From: Porticoccus sp041592135
GTDB lineage: Bacteria > Pseudomonadota > Gammaproteobacteria > Pseudomonadales > Porticoccaceae
DNA length: 28,455 nucleotides
Assembly: GCA_041592135.1 (NCBI GenBank)
Contig: JBFHQR010000017.1
Reading direction: 5' to 3' (one strand)
Positions within the stretch are counted from its first letter, which is position 1. Each line of letters starts with the position of its first letter. A program made the translations under genes and the position numbers. This document shows positions 1-7,790 of this stretch, piece after piece. The notes beneath the pieces are model-generated. The model searched no databases. It worked only from the letters and a program-made list of their open reading frames with translations, and had not been told where the DNA came from.

Positions 1-265
1 CCAGCAGGAACTGGCGGATCTTGTCCGCACCCCGGTCGATGGCGCTGTAGAGTTCTTCCAGGTTGTTGCTGGCCTCGGCAAACTGGATCGGCCAGATCAC
101 CACATCGGCGGGATATTCCTGCTCCGACAAGCCCTTGACGTTGACGGTGCGCTCGTATTCCTTGAAGCGGATGGCGGCATCCGCCAGTTGATAACCCAGC
201 AGCGCCAGGCCCAGTAGAATACCCAGGCCGAGAATGAGTGCTTGAATCCCGTTTTTAGCCGACAT
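1..265 (-). CDS. SIMPL-domain (DUF541) protein, 5' part only
   Basis: The first 88 residues of a minus-strand gene that runs off the left edge. The ATG at 265 has a GGGAGA ribosome site at 272-277. The protein opens with a single hydrophobic segment (about residues 5-28, rich in Leu and Gly) that is a signal anchor or uncleaved signal peptide. It is followed by VKGLSEQEYPADV, which matches the start of the SIMPL/DUF541 (BP26/OMP28-like) fold. Family members are periplasmic or membrane-anchored and have been tied loosely to oxidative-stress defence; the biochemical role is unknown. The gene follows the EamA transporter on the same strand, after a 107-base gap that holds a degenerate tandem repeat. 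The family call rests on the N-terminus only. Confidence 0.75.
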   Translation of the reverse strand, partial: MSAKNGIQALILGLGILLGLALLGYQLADAAIRFKEYERTVNVKGLSEQEYPADVVIWPIQFAEASNNLEELYSAIDRGADKIRQFLL

Positions 266-288
266 CAGAAATCTCCCTATGAATGTGT

Positions 289-333
289 GCAAGGTTGTAT
301 GCGAGTTTGTGCGCGAGTTGTAGCGAGGGTTGT
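289..333. repeat. Degenerate 10-12 base tandem repeat, four units
   Basis: On the plus strand, four related units begin at 289, 301, 313 and 323: GCAAGGTTGT, GCGAGTTTGT, GCGAGTTGT and GCGAGGGTTGT. Read on the coding (minus) strand they are variations of ACAA-CTCGC. They sit between the transporter's stop codon and the ribosome site of the SIMPL gene, so they lie in the leader or promoter of that gene. The spacing of about one helical turn would suit a protein-binding array, but a chance or decaying repeat is equally possible. Confidence 0.5.
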
Positions 334-372
334 TTAGCCCGAACTGTTGAGACCGCAAAAACGCCTATTTGA

Positions 373-1266
373 TCACCGCTGATCCCCATCGCCCTCACCC
401 TGGCGTATCGCGGCCAGCATCTCCCGCTGGTAGGCGGGACGATAGACGTTGATCAGATTGCCGAACAACATCAGCGCGGCGCCGAGCAACAGCGCCATAT
501 CAAACGATTCCGAGTAAAACAGGATGCCCACCACGCCGATCAGCGGCAACCGCAGGAAATCCAGGGTCACAACAATGCCCGCATCGGCGCATTTCATGGC
601 GTGGGTGATACAAAAGTGGGCGCTCAAGGCGGTGACGCCGACGATCAGCAACCACAGCCACACCAGCGGTTCCGTGGGCAGCTGCCAGTGGGGCAGCGCC
701 AGCAGCAGGCTCACCGGCATTTGCACCAGGCACATGTAGAACAGCACCGTTAGCGGGTCTTCTGTTGTGGAAAGGGACTTGGTGGCCACATAGGCGCAGG
801 AAAAGCTCACCGCCGCGGCCAGCACGATCAGTGAGGCCGGTTCGAGAATTTCCACGCCGGGTTTCAGAATCACCAGCACCCCGGCGACCCCCAGCGCCAC
901 TGCCAGGATTTTGCGCCCGGTCAGCCGCTCCCCCAGCAACAGCGCGGCGATCAACGCCACCCAGAACGGCACCGTGAATTCCAGGGCAAACACCTGGGCC
1001 AGCGGCAGCAGGCCGATGCCCACAAACCAGCCGTACTGGCCACCGAAATGGAACAGGTTGCGCACGATATGCATGGCGGGGCGCGGGGTGGCAAACAGCC
1101 GAGTGCCGCCGCTTCTGGCAATCACCAGGGCGATAATCAGCAGCCCGATGACGCTGCGGATAAACAGGGTCTGGAAGGTGTTGACCTCAGTGGACAGCTC
1201 CCGCGCGCCCACCGCCATCAATGACAGCGACAGCAGCGCCCCCAGCATCCACAACACAACCCTCAT
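373..1266 (-). CDS. EamA/DMT-family transporter
   Basis: A 297-residue inner-membrane protein of about ten hydrophobic segments in two halves. This is the usual size and layout of a drug/metabolite transporter with two EamA domains. The first half contains the typical segment around FIRSVIGLL (about residues 35-44), and a segment near TVPFWVALIAALLLGERL (about 98-115) matches the end of the first EamA repeat. The ATG at 1266 is preceded by a GGGGAGAG ribosome site. Substrates in this superfamily range from amino acids to nucleosides and cannot be read from sequence. It lies upstream of the SIMPL gene on the same strand and about 200 bases downstream of the metal pump gene, so it probably has its own promoter. 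The C-terminus is charged and cytoplasmic-looking. Confidence 0.85.
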   Translation of the reverse strand: MRVVLWMLGALLSLSLMAVGARELSTEVNTFQTLFIRSVIGLLIIALVIARSGGTRLFATPRPAMHIVRNLFHFGGQYGWFVGIGLLPLAQVFALEFTVPFWVALIAALLLGERLTGRKILAVALGVAGVLVILKPGVEILEPASLIVLAAAVSFSCAYVATKSLSTTEDPLTVLFYMCLVQMPVSLLLALPHWQLPTEPLVWLWLLIVGVTALSAHFCITHAMKCADAGIVVTLDFLRLPLIGVVGILFYSESFDMALLLGAALMLFGNLINVYRPAYQREMLAAIRQGEGDGDQR

Positions 1267-1465
1267 TTATCTCTCCCCGACTACAACGGCCGTCAGACCA
1301 CGCTCATTCCGGCTGGGTGGAGTCTAACACCGCCTCCCGCAATTGTTCTTCCGGGCGCGTTCCGCCTCAGCGGTCGCTTTTGCCGCAAGGTGGCGCACAG
1401 GGACAGCAACCGCTCCCGCGTGCAAGCCGAAAGATCACCCATCCAGACAGCCATCCAGACAATCC
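1267..1465. other. Gene-free gap with a short direct repeat
   Basis: No convincing gene lies in these 199 bases between the stop of the RND pump gene and the EamA transporter. A perfect 10-base direct repeat, CCATCCAGAC, occurs at 1439-1448 and 1451-1460, just past the pump's stop codon. I see no hairpin followed by a T tract that would serve as an intrinsic terminator. The transporter's promoter should be here, but no good sigma70 match stands out. Confidence 0.4.
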
Positions 1466-4400
1466 TCAGGACTGTACCGGCTGGGCGGCGGAGACAGCGG
1501 CAGCTTTGCCCCTGTGCACCAGCCGGTAGAGCGCCGGGAGCACCACCAGGGTCAGCAGGGTGGAGGAGATAATGCCGCCGATGACCACCGTGGCCAGCGG
1601 CCGTTGCACCTCGGAACCGATGCCGGTGTTGAGGGCCATGGGGACAAAGCCCAGCGAGGCGACCAGCGCCGTCATCAACACCGGGCGCAACCGGGTGAGC
1701 GCCCCCTCGATAATGGCCTCATCCAGGGAGCGGCCGTGTTGGCGCAAGTCGCGGATAAACGCCACCATCACCAGGCCGTTCAACACCGCGATGCCGGACA
1801 GGGCGATGAAGCCGACGGCCGCGGAGATGGAAAAGGGAATGCCCCGCAACAGCAGCGCCAGCACCCCGCCGGTCAGGGCCAGGGGCACCCCGGAAAAGAT
1901 GATCCCGGCGTCGCGGAAGGTCCCCAGCGCGGTAACCAGCAGACCGGCGATCAGCAACAACGTGACCGGCACCACCAGACTCAAACGGTTCGCCGCAGAC
2001 TGCAGGTTCTGGTAGGTGCCGCCGTATTCGACCCAATAGCCGGAGGGAATCTCGACACGCCCCTCGATGGACTGCCGAACCTCGGCGACAAAGGAGCCCA
2101 GGTCGCGACCGCGCACGTTTGCCGTCACCACCATCCGGCGCTTGCCGTTTTCCCGGTTGACCTGGTTGTAGCCGTTGACCAGCTCCATGCTCGCCAGCTC
2201 GCCCAGGGGCACAAAGCCGCCGCCATCCAGCGGCACGGGAAGGCTGGTCAAACTGTCGGGGTTGGCGCGCAGGCGCTCCGGGAGTCGCACCACGATATCG
2301 ACGCGGCGGTCCCCTTCATAGAGTTCCCCGGCCACCCGACCACCCAGCGCTGTCGCCACCACGTCCTGCAGGTCGGCCAGGGCAATACCGTAGCGGGCCA
2401 GGGACTGCCGGTCGGGAACCAGGGTCAGCACCGGCAGTCCCGTGGCCTGTTCAACCGCCACGTCCGCCGCGCCGGGCACCCGGTTAATGGCGTCCTCGAT
2501 GGCTCCGCCCAGGGCGATCAGGGTGTCGAAATCATCGCCGAACACCTTCACCGCCAGCTCTGACCTCACCCCGGCGATCAACTCGTTGAAGCGCATCTGG
2601 ATAGGCTGCAGGAATTCGTAGCGGTTACCCGGTATGGGCGTGACCTGCGCCTCCAGTTCCTGTACCACCCGGGCCTTGCTCTTGCCGGGGTCGGGCCACT
2701 GGTCGCGGGGTTTCAGCATGATGAAGTTGTCCGCCACGCTGGGGGGAACCGCGTCGGTGGCCACTTCCGCCGTGCCGATCTTGGCAAACACCCGCTCCAC
2801 CTCGGGCAGTTCCTTGATCCTCGCCTCCAACTGCTCCTGGAGTTGCACCGCCTGCTCCAGCGAGGTACCCGGAATGCGCAGCGCGTGCATGGCGATATCG
2901 CCTTCGTCCAGATTGGGCACGAATTCGGTGCCGAGACGGGTCGCCAGCCAGCCGCAGATCACCACCAACAACAGCGCCAGGCTCACCACCGACCAGCGAA
3001 ACCGCAGGGATGCCAGCAACAGCGGTCGGTAGAGGCTGCGGGCAGCATTGACCAGGCTGTTTTCCTTCTCGGCCACCGGCTTGCTGAACAGCAGGGCAAC
3101 GCCCGCGGGCACAAAGGTCACGGCCAACACCATGGCGCTGAGCAGTGCGATGACCACGGTGATGGCCATGGGGTGAAACATCTTCCCCTCGACCCCCGTG
3201 AGCGCAAAGATGGGAAGGTACACGGCAGTGATGATGAACACGCCGAACAGCGCGGGGCGCATCACCTCGTTGGTGGCATCAAACACAATCGCCAGCCGCT
3301 CCCTGACCGGCAATACTTCCCGGCCCGCCTGGCCCAGGCGCCGCAGGCAGTTCTCGACAATGATCACCGCGCCGTCGACGATCAGGCCAAAATCCAGTGC
3401 GCCGAGACTCATCAGGTTCGCGCTGACCTTGGTCTGTACCATGCCGGATACCGTCATCAGCATGGCGACGGGAATCACCGCGGCGGTCAGCAGCGCCGCC
3501 CGGATATTGCCGAGAAACAGGAACAGCACCACGATCACCAGGATGGCGCCTTCGACCAGATTGCTGCGCACCGTCACCAGGGTCTTGTCCACCAGCCCGG
3601 TGCGGTCGTATACCGGCGTCGCCGTGATCCCCGGAGGCAAACTGGCCTTCGCCGCCGCCAGCTTTTCCGCCACCGCCTGTGCCACTGCCCGGCTGTTTTC
3701 GCCGACCAGCATGAACACCGTGCTCATCACCACTTCGCGGCCGTTCTGGGTGGCCGCCCCGGAACGCAGTTCCCGGCCCACATCCACCGTGGCGACATCC
3801 CGCAGCCGTATCGGAATGCCATCTACCTGCCGCACCACAATCAGCCCCAGGGCTTCAATATCCTCGGCCTGGCCGGGCATGCGGATCAGCCATTGGGAAC
3901 CGTTGTGTTCGATAAATCCCGCCCCCCGGTTGGCGTTGTTGCGCTCCAGGGCGGTGGCGATATCGTCATAGGAAAGCCCCTGGGCGAGCATTTTTGCCGG
4001 CTCGGGAGCGACCAGAATTTCCTTGCGGAAACCGCCGATCGGGTTCACTTCCACCACGCCGGGAACCCGCAGCAGCTGCGGGCGAATAATCCAGTCGTGC
4101 ACCGAACGCAGGTCGGTGGGCGTCACCGGTGAGCCATCGGCGTTCAGTGCCCCGGGTTCGGCGTCCACGGTAAACATGAAGATCTCGCCCAGCCCGGTGG
4201 CGATGGGCCCCAATACCGGTTCCAGCCCCTGGGGCAGCGCCGCTTTTGCCGCGTTCAGGCGCTCGGCCACCTGCTGTCGGGCAAAATAGATATCGGTGCC
4301 CTCCTCGAACACCACGGTAATCTGAGACAGGCTGTAGCGGGACAGTGAGCGGGTGTAGTTCAGCCGCGGAATGCCGGCCATGGCATTTTCGAGGGCAAAG

Positions 4401-4597
4401 GTAACCCGCTGCTCCACTTCCAGCGGCGTGTAGCCGGGGGCCTCGGTATTGATGACCACCTGGACATTGGTGATATCGGGAACCGCATCGATGGGCAGCC
4501 GGGTAAAGTTCCAGATACCCAGTCCCGACAGTACCAGTACCGCGATGAACACCAGCCCGGGGCGGGACAGGGAAAAACGAATAATCTGTGCCAGCAT
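1466..4597 (-). CDS. czcA: CzcA-like heavy-metal efflux RND pump
   Basis: A 1043-residue, full-length inner-membrane pump of the HME-RND (CusA/CzcA) family. As the proton-driven member of a tripartite complex it would move divalent metal from periplasm or cytoplasm to the outside. Residues 402-416 read DFGLIVDGAVIIVEN, an exact fit to the HME1 signature DFGx3DGAx3VEN of Zn/Co/Cd pumps. The proton-relay acids D402, D408 and E415 fall at the same numbers as in Cupriavidus CzcA. Hydrophobic segments occur at about 10-32 and 345-500 and again in the C-terminal half, separated by the two large periplasmic loops. The ATG at 4597 has GAGGA upstream and begins 9 bases after the adaptor's stop, so the two are cotranscribed. 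Family is certain; the metal preference is inferred from the motif. The symbol is by family, not proven orthology. Confidence 0.93.
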   Translation of the reverse strand: MLAQIIRFSLSRPGLVFIAVLVLSGLGIWNFTRLPIDAVPDITNVQVVINTEAPGYTPLEVEQRVTFALENAMAGIPRLNYTRSLSRYSLSQITVVFEEGTDIYFARQQVAERLNAAKAALPQGLEPVLGPIATGLGEIFMFTVDAEPGALNADGSPVTPTDLRSVHDWIIRPQLLRVPGVVEVNPIGGFRKEILVAPEPAKMLAQGLSYDDIATALERNNANRGAGFIEHNGSQWLIRMPGQAEDIEALGLIVVRQVDGIPIRLRDVATVDVGRELRSGAATQNGREVVMSTVFMLVGENSRAVAQAVAEKLAAAKASLPPGITATPVYDRTGLVDKTLVTVRSNLVEGAILVIVVLFLFLGNIRAALLTAAVIPVAMLMTVSGMVQTKVSANLMSLGALDFGLIVDGAVIIVENCLRRLGQAGREVLPVRERLAIVFDATNEVMRPALFGVFIITAVYLPIFALTGVEGKMFHPMAITVVIALLSAMVLAVTFVPAGVALLFSKPVAEKENSLVNAARSLYRPLLLASLRFRWSVVSLALLLVVICGWLATRLGTEFVPNLDEGDIAMHALRIPGTSLEQAVQLQEQLEARIKELPEVERVFAKIGTAEVATDAVPPSVADNFIMLKPRDQWPDPGKSKARVVQELEAQVTPIPGNRYEFLQPIQMRFNELIAGVRSELAVKVFGDDFDTLIALGGAIEDAINRVPGAADVAVEQATGLPVLTLVPDRQSLARYGIALADLQDVVATALGGRVAGELYEGDRRVDIVVRLPERLRANPDSLTSLPVPLDGGGFVPLGELASMELVNGYNQVNRENGKRRMVVTANVRGRDLGSFVAEVRQSIEGRVEIPSGYWVEYGGTYQNLQSAANRLSLVVPVTLLLIAGLLVTALGTFRDAGIIFSGVPLALTGGVLALLLRGIPFSISAAVGFIALSGIAVLNGLVMVAFIRDLRQHGRSLDEAIIEGALTRLRPVLMTALVASLGFVPMALNTGIGSEVQRPLATVVIGGIISSTLLTLVVLPALYRLVHRGKAAAVSAAQPVQS

Positions 4598-4606
4598 GGT
4601 CAGTCC

Positions 4607-5854
4607 TCAATGGTCGTGGGAGGCGCCGGACTTCTCGATGTCGGCTTTAATGAGATAACTGTTGGTGGTGACATAGCGCGTTCCCGGCTGCAACCCTCCC
4701 AGCACTTCGACCCACTCGGCGTCCCGGCGACCCAACTCCAGCATCCGCACCTCGTACTGATCCTCGACCCGGGCGTAGACCACGGTGAAATCCCGAAAAG
4801 CCTGCAACCCGGTCCGCTTCACCGCCAGCGGCACGGCGTGCTCGGCGACCTGTATTTCGCCGCTGACGAACAGGCCTGGGAGCAAGCTGCCGTCCGGGTT
4901 ATCCAGCTCCACCCTGGCGATCACCGATTGATCGGGGCCGGCGCTGGCAGCCAGGTAGCTGATGTTTCCGACCAGCGTCACAGCCCCGTCCAGGGCGCTG
5001 ATCGTCACCGGCGCCCCGACCTTGATGCCGGGCAGGTCGCGGGGGAAAACCGCAAATTCCGCCCACAGGCTGGCGCTATTCATCACCGCAAACAGGGTGC
5101 GCTCGCCGGTCTGTTCGCCGGGATGGGCGTTGCGCTCGGTGACCACGCCATCGATGGGCGAGGTGATGGCGTAGCGGGTCAGGCTGTCATTACTCTCCAC
5201 CACGGCCAGTTTCGCCCCCTTCTCCACCCGGTCGCCCACCGAGACTGCAACCGATTCGACGACCCCGTCATAGCGGGCGGCGATGGCGCGCACCTGCTCG
5301 GCATTGGGCGCCACGCGGCCATACGCGGTGACCGTCTGGCGAATCGTTGCCGGACCGGCAATGTCCGTCTCCAGGCCGAAGGCTGCTGCGACCTCGGCAC
5401 CGATTTGCGTGCGGCCCTCGAAATTGTCGTACTGCCAGCGATGTGTCTCACCGCCGTGGCTGGCCTCGGCGGTGACGACAAAGGAGTGGGGTTCATACAC
5501 CTCGGCACTGCCCCGCAGGAAATCCTCCTGGGGTTGGAAGGCGATCTCGTCCTTCACGCCGCCCAGGCGCGTCAGGGTAATCTGTAACTCAACCTGTTGC
5601 GGGGCGACGGGCACAGCGTCCCTGGTTGCCCAGACGCGGAATTCCGGCGGCACCCCGGTTTCGAAAATGGCCAGTTCCAGGGCGAAATCCCCGTCCTCCA
5701 GCAATCGTCCGCCGTGGGGTCCCCTCGGTAACTCCACCCCGGCCGCTGCACCGTGTTCCCCGTGCCCGTGATCCGACGCCTCATGGGCGACATCACAACC
5801 GGTCATCGCCAGCGCCGCGGCTACCACACCCAGCGCCCTCAGTAACTTTTTCAT
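4607..5854 (-). CDS. czcB: CzcB-like periplasmic adaptor lipoprotein
   Basis: The membrane-fusion partner of the RND pump, 415 residues from the preferred start. The N-terminus is a lipoprotein signal: a basic start, a hydrophobic stretch and a lipobox ending MTGC (Cys at about residue 20). Directly after the Cys comes a His-rich patch (HEASDHGHGEHG) suited to metal capture, then GPHGGRLL and DFALELAIFE, typical of the CzcB-type N-terminal domain. The barrel-sandwich half follows (IAARYDGVVESVAV, then SPIDGVVTERNAHPGEQ), with beta-barrel and membrane-proximal domains to the end. The C-terminus is HDH. An in-frame ATG at 5866 would add four residues, but it has no ribosome site and sits 2 bases from the upstream stop. 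The ATG at 5854 has GGGG at a good distance. The gene lies between the channel and the pump. Confidence 0.9.
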   Translation of the reverse strand: MKKLLRALGVVAAALAMTGCDVAHEASDHGHGEHGAAAGVELPRGPHGGRLLEDGDFALELAIFETGVPPEFRVWATRDAVPVAPQQVELQITLTRLGGVKDEIAFQPQEDFLRGSAEVYEPHSFVVTAEASHGGETHRWQYDNFEGRTQIGAEVAAAFGLETDIAGPATIRQTVTAYGRVAPNAEQVRAIAARYDGVVESVAVSVGDRVEKGAKLAVVESNDSLTRYAITSPIDGVVTERNAHPGEQTGERTLFAVMNSASLWAEFAVFPRDLPGIKVGAPVTISALDGAVTLVGNISYLAASAGPDQSVIARVELDNPDGSLLPGLFVSGEIQVAEHAVPLAVKRTGLQAFRDFTVVYARVEDQYEVRMLELGRRDAEWVEVLGGLQPGTRYVTTNSYLIKADIEKSGASHDH

Positions 5855-5868
5855 ATCAAACCCCATGA

Positions 5869-7143
5869 CTACTGGACTGCCGACGGCATTACCGTGCCGG
5901 TCAGTCGCTCGATTTCTATTAACTGCCGGTGGGCATCGACGGATGCCTCCACCAGTTCTGCTTGAGTCAACAGCAACTGCGCCTGCAACTGTTGCAGTTC
6001 GTAGTAGCTGTAACGACCGGCCTCATAGCCCTGTTTGGTCTGCGCAGCGGCCGCTTGCAGCCGTGGCAACACGTCTTCCCGCAAGGCTTCACTGCGGTGC
6101 AGACTGTATTCCAGTGACCGATAGAGCGCGAAAAGCTGTGTCTCGATTTGCAGGCGGGTGGCCTGGCGCTCGGCGTCCACCTGCGCCAGGTTCGCCCGCG
6201 CCTCGGCGAGATGGCCCCGGTTGCTGTCCCCCGGCGCCAGCGGAATAGTGACACCGGCGACGAAGGCGTGGTCGTCGCTCAGCTCCAGCCGGCGGATGCC
6301 CAGGTTCATGCGCCAATCCGGTTTATTCTGAATCTGCGCCAACCGCAGTTCCGCCTCCCGCAGCCGCTGCCGGCTCAAATAGGTCGCCATATTGGGGGAG
6401 CTGTCGACCCGCTCCAGCAGCGCGGCCAGACTCTCGGGCCGGGGCAACTGCTGCCAGGGTCCGCTTACCCGTTGAAAGCCCGGCTGGGACTCCCCCCACT
6501 GGGCGGCCAGTTTACGTTGCGCCGTCGCCAGTTGATCTTTCATATCCAGCGCGATCAGGCGCACCCGGGCGCGTTCGGCCTCCGCCCTCGCCAGATCCGC
6601 GGTGGCAGCCCGACCGGCCCTGACCCGTTTATCCACCAGGGCAACCGTTTCCTGCGCCAGGGCGACTGCTTGTTGCGACAACCTGACGCGCTCCTGGTAT
6701 TCCAGATTGTCGAGGAAAAGGCGGGCGGTCCTGGCCACGGTGTCCAGGCGCTGGATCTCCACCTGGCTCTCCACTACCGAGACGCCGGCCCGGGCGGCAT
6801 CGATGTAGCGCTCGCGCTTGCCGCGCTCCAGCACCCATGCCAGGTTCAGGGTGGTCTCCGCGCCGTCACCGACATCGTACTCACCGGAACCCAGCACATT
6901 CTCCACCGACAGGCCGAGCTCAGCGCTGGGCCTGACCCGTGACTGCATCACGCGCCCTTCCTGGGCCAGGACCTGATAGCCGGCAGCAATCAACTGTGGA
7001 TTGCCGGACAGTGTCCGCTCGATGGCTTCTTCCATCTGGATTTCGACATGCGTTTGCGCCATGGCCATCGGAGCCGAGACAAGTAAAAAGACAACCGTCG
7101 GCCAGCGCCACGGGGCGGCGCGGCAGGCAAATAGATCCCACAT
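5869..7143 (-). CDS. czcC: CzcC-like outer-membrane channel (TolC family)
   Basis: A 424-residue outer-membrane efflux protein, the exit duct of the tripartite pump. A signal peptide ends near PMAMAQ. The mature protein is largely helical with heptad-like Leu/Ala/Gln patterns in two repeats (about residues 40-220 and 240-424), as expected of the TolC/OEP fold. The segment ADLARAEAERARVRL belongs to the first long hairpin. The chosen ATG at 7143 has a GGAGG site about ten bases upstream; an in-frame start 14 codons earlier (7185) has no ribosome site and would spoil the signal peptide. It is followed after 14 bases by the adaptor gene. The His-rich gene lies 86 bases upstream on the same strand. 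Confidence 0.9.
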   Translation of the reverse strand: MWDLFACRAAPWRWPTVVFLLVSAPMAMAQTHVEIQMEEAIERTLSGNPQLIAAGYQVLAQEGRVMQSRVRPSAELGLSVENVLGSGEYDVGDGAETTLNLAWVLERGKRERYIDAARAGVSVVESQVEIQRLDTVARTARLFLDNLEYQERVRLSQQAVALAQETVALVDKRVRAGRAATADLARAEAERARVRLIALDMKDQLATAQRKLAAQWGESQPGFQRVSGPWQQLPRPESLAALLERVDSSPNMATYLSRQRLREAELRLAQIQNKPDWRMNLGIRRLELSDDHAFVAGVTIPLAPGDSNRGHLAEARANLAQVDAERQATRLQIETQLFALYRSLEYSLHRSEALREDVLPRLQAAAAQTKQGYEAGRYSYYELQQLQAQLLLTQAELVEASVDAHRQLIEIERLTGTVMPSAVQ

Positions 7144-7229
7144 AAACAGATATCCTCCGCGCCCGGGGACGCGAATGTTAAACAACGACGGTGTGCGACT
7201 TCAGCGCACAGGGTACGAACAGGGTTGTG

Positions 7230-7589
7230 TCAGGAAGCGAGGGGTGGAGCGCGCAGTGGTGGCCGCCAGCGAACCAGCCGGCTGGATGCTGCGCCGAGGA
7301 AAGGAATTGACAAACGCCGGGGGCGAACCCAACAGGCGAGGAAGAACGAGGACGCAACAATCAACAGCTGCGGCAGTAGCTTCGACCAGGTGATGCCCGG
7401 TTTTTCCAGCACCGACACATCTCGGTCCGCGCCGTGATCGTGACCGTGGCCATCGGCCTGGTGGATATGGCTACCGTGCAACCCGGCGTGCTGGCCGTGG
7501 ACATCGAGATGCCAGTGCGCGCCCGCCATCTGCATGCTGAGCAGGGAGAGGCAGGCAACGAACAAGATCCCAACGGCAAACTTTCTCAT
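7230..7589 (-). CDS. Small His-rich exported protein upstream of czcCBA
   Basis: A 119-residue protein I cannot assign to a named family. From the start at 7589 it has a clear signal peptide (MRKFAVGILFVACLSLL..MAGA). A His-rich stretch with about a dozen His in 35 residues (AHWHLDVHGQHAGLHGSHIH, then GHGHDHG) follows. A second hydrophobic segment (about residues 75-92) and a basic, Pro-rich tail close it. The layout suggests a periplasmic or membrane-tethered metal-binding accessory, comparable in position and size to the small CzcI/CzcE-like proteins of czc operons, though I see no sequence match that proves kinship. An upstream in-frame extension to 7715 lacks coding character. There is no ribosome site, and the promoter places the transcript start almost at the ATG. 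Existence as a gene is likely; function is inferred. Confidence 0.7.
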   Translation of the reverse strand: MRKFAVGILFVACLSLLSMQMAGAHWHLDVHGQHAGLHGSHIHQADGHGHDHGADRDVSVLEKPGITWSKLLPQLLIVASSFFLACWVRPRRLSIPFLGAASSRLVRWRPPLRAPPLAS

Positions 7590-7595
7590 TCGCGC

Positions 7596-7624
7596 AATAT
7601 AAAGGTATGAGCCGGAGCTGTCAC
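7596..7624 (-). promoter_or_regulatory. Near-consensus sigma70 promoter for the His-rich gene and czcCBA
   Basis: On the minus strand GTGACA (7624-7619) and TATATT (7601-7596) are separated by exactly 17 bases; each matches the sigma70 consensus at five of six positions. The -10 element ends six bases before the ATG at 7589, so the predicted transcription start falls on or next to the start codon. No MerR-type palindrome is evident in the spacer. Confidence 0.6.
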
Positions 7625-7790
7625 CCGTATACCGGTCCTGTTGATGGATTTCAGGGCAAGGCGTCATCTCCGGGTGAACAGCTATTGGCCCATGCAACCT
7701 GGGCAAACTCTGCACTGGCCACGAAACCCTGCGGCCGGCGCTCCATACCCGCCCCGCACTGCCGGCAAGCAGAGGGGAAAACCCAACCGA

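Noticed and set aside
1439..1460. Two copies of CCATCCAGAC as an attachment site or insertion scar
   Set aside because: The copies are only two bases apart, with no mobile gene or target duplication nearby; a simple short repeat.
1343..4132. Long plus-strand open frames (1343-2563 and 2843-4132) opposite the RND pump gene
   Set aside because: Their translations are low-complexity, rich in Gln, His, Arg and Gly, with no recognisable domain. They are mirror frames of a clearly coding GC-rich gene.
7590..7715. 42-codon upstream extension of the His-rich protein
   Set aside because: It would bury the signal peptide and contains the -10 and -35 boxes; no coding character is seen.
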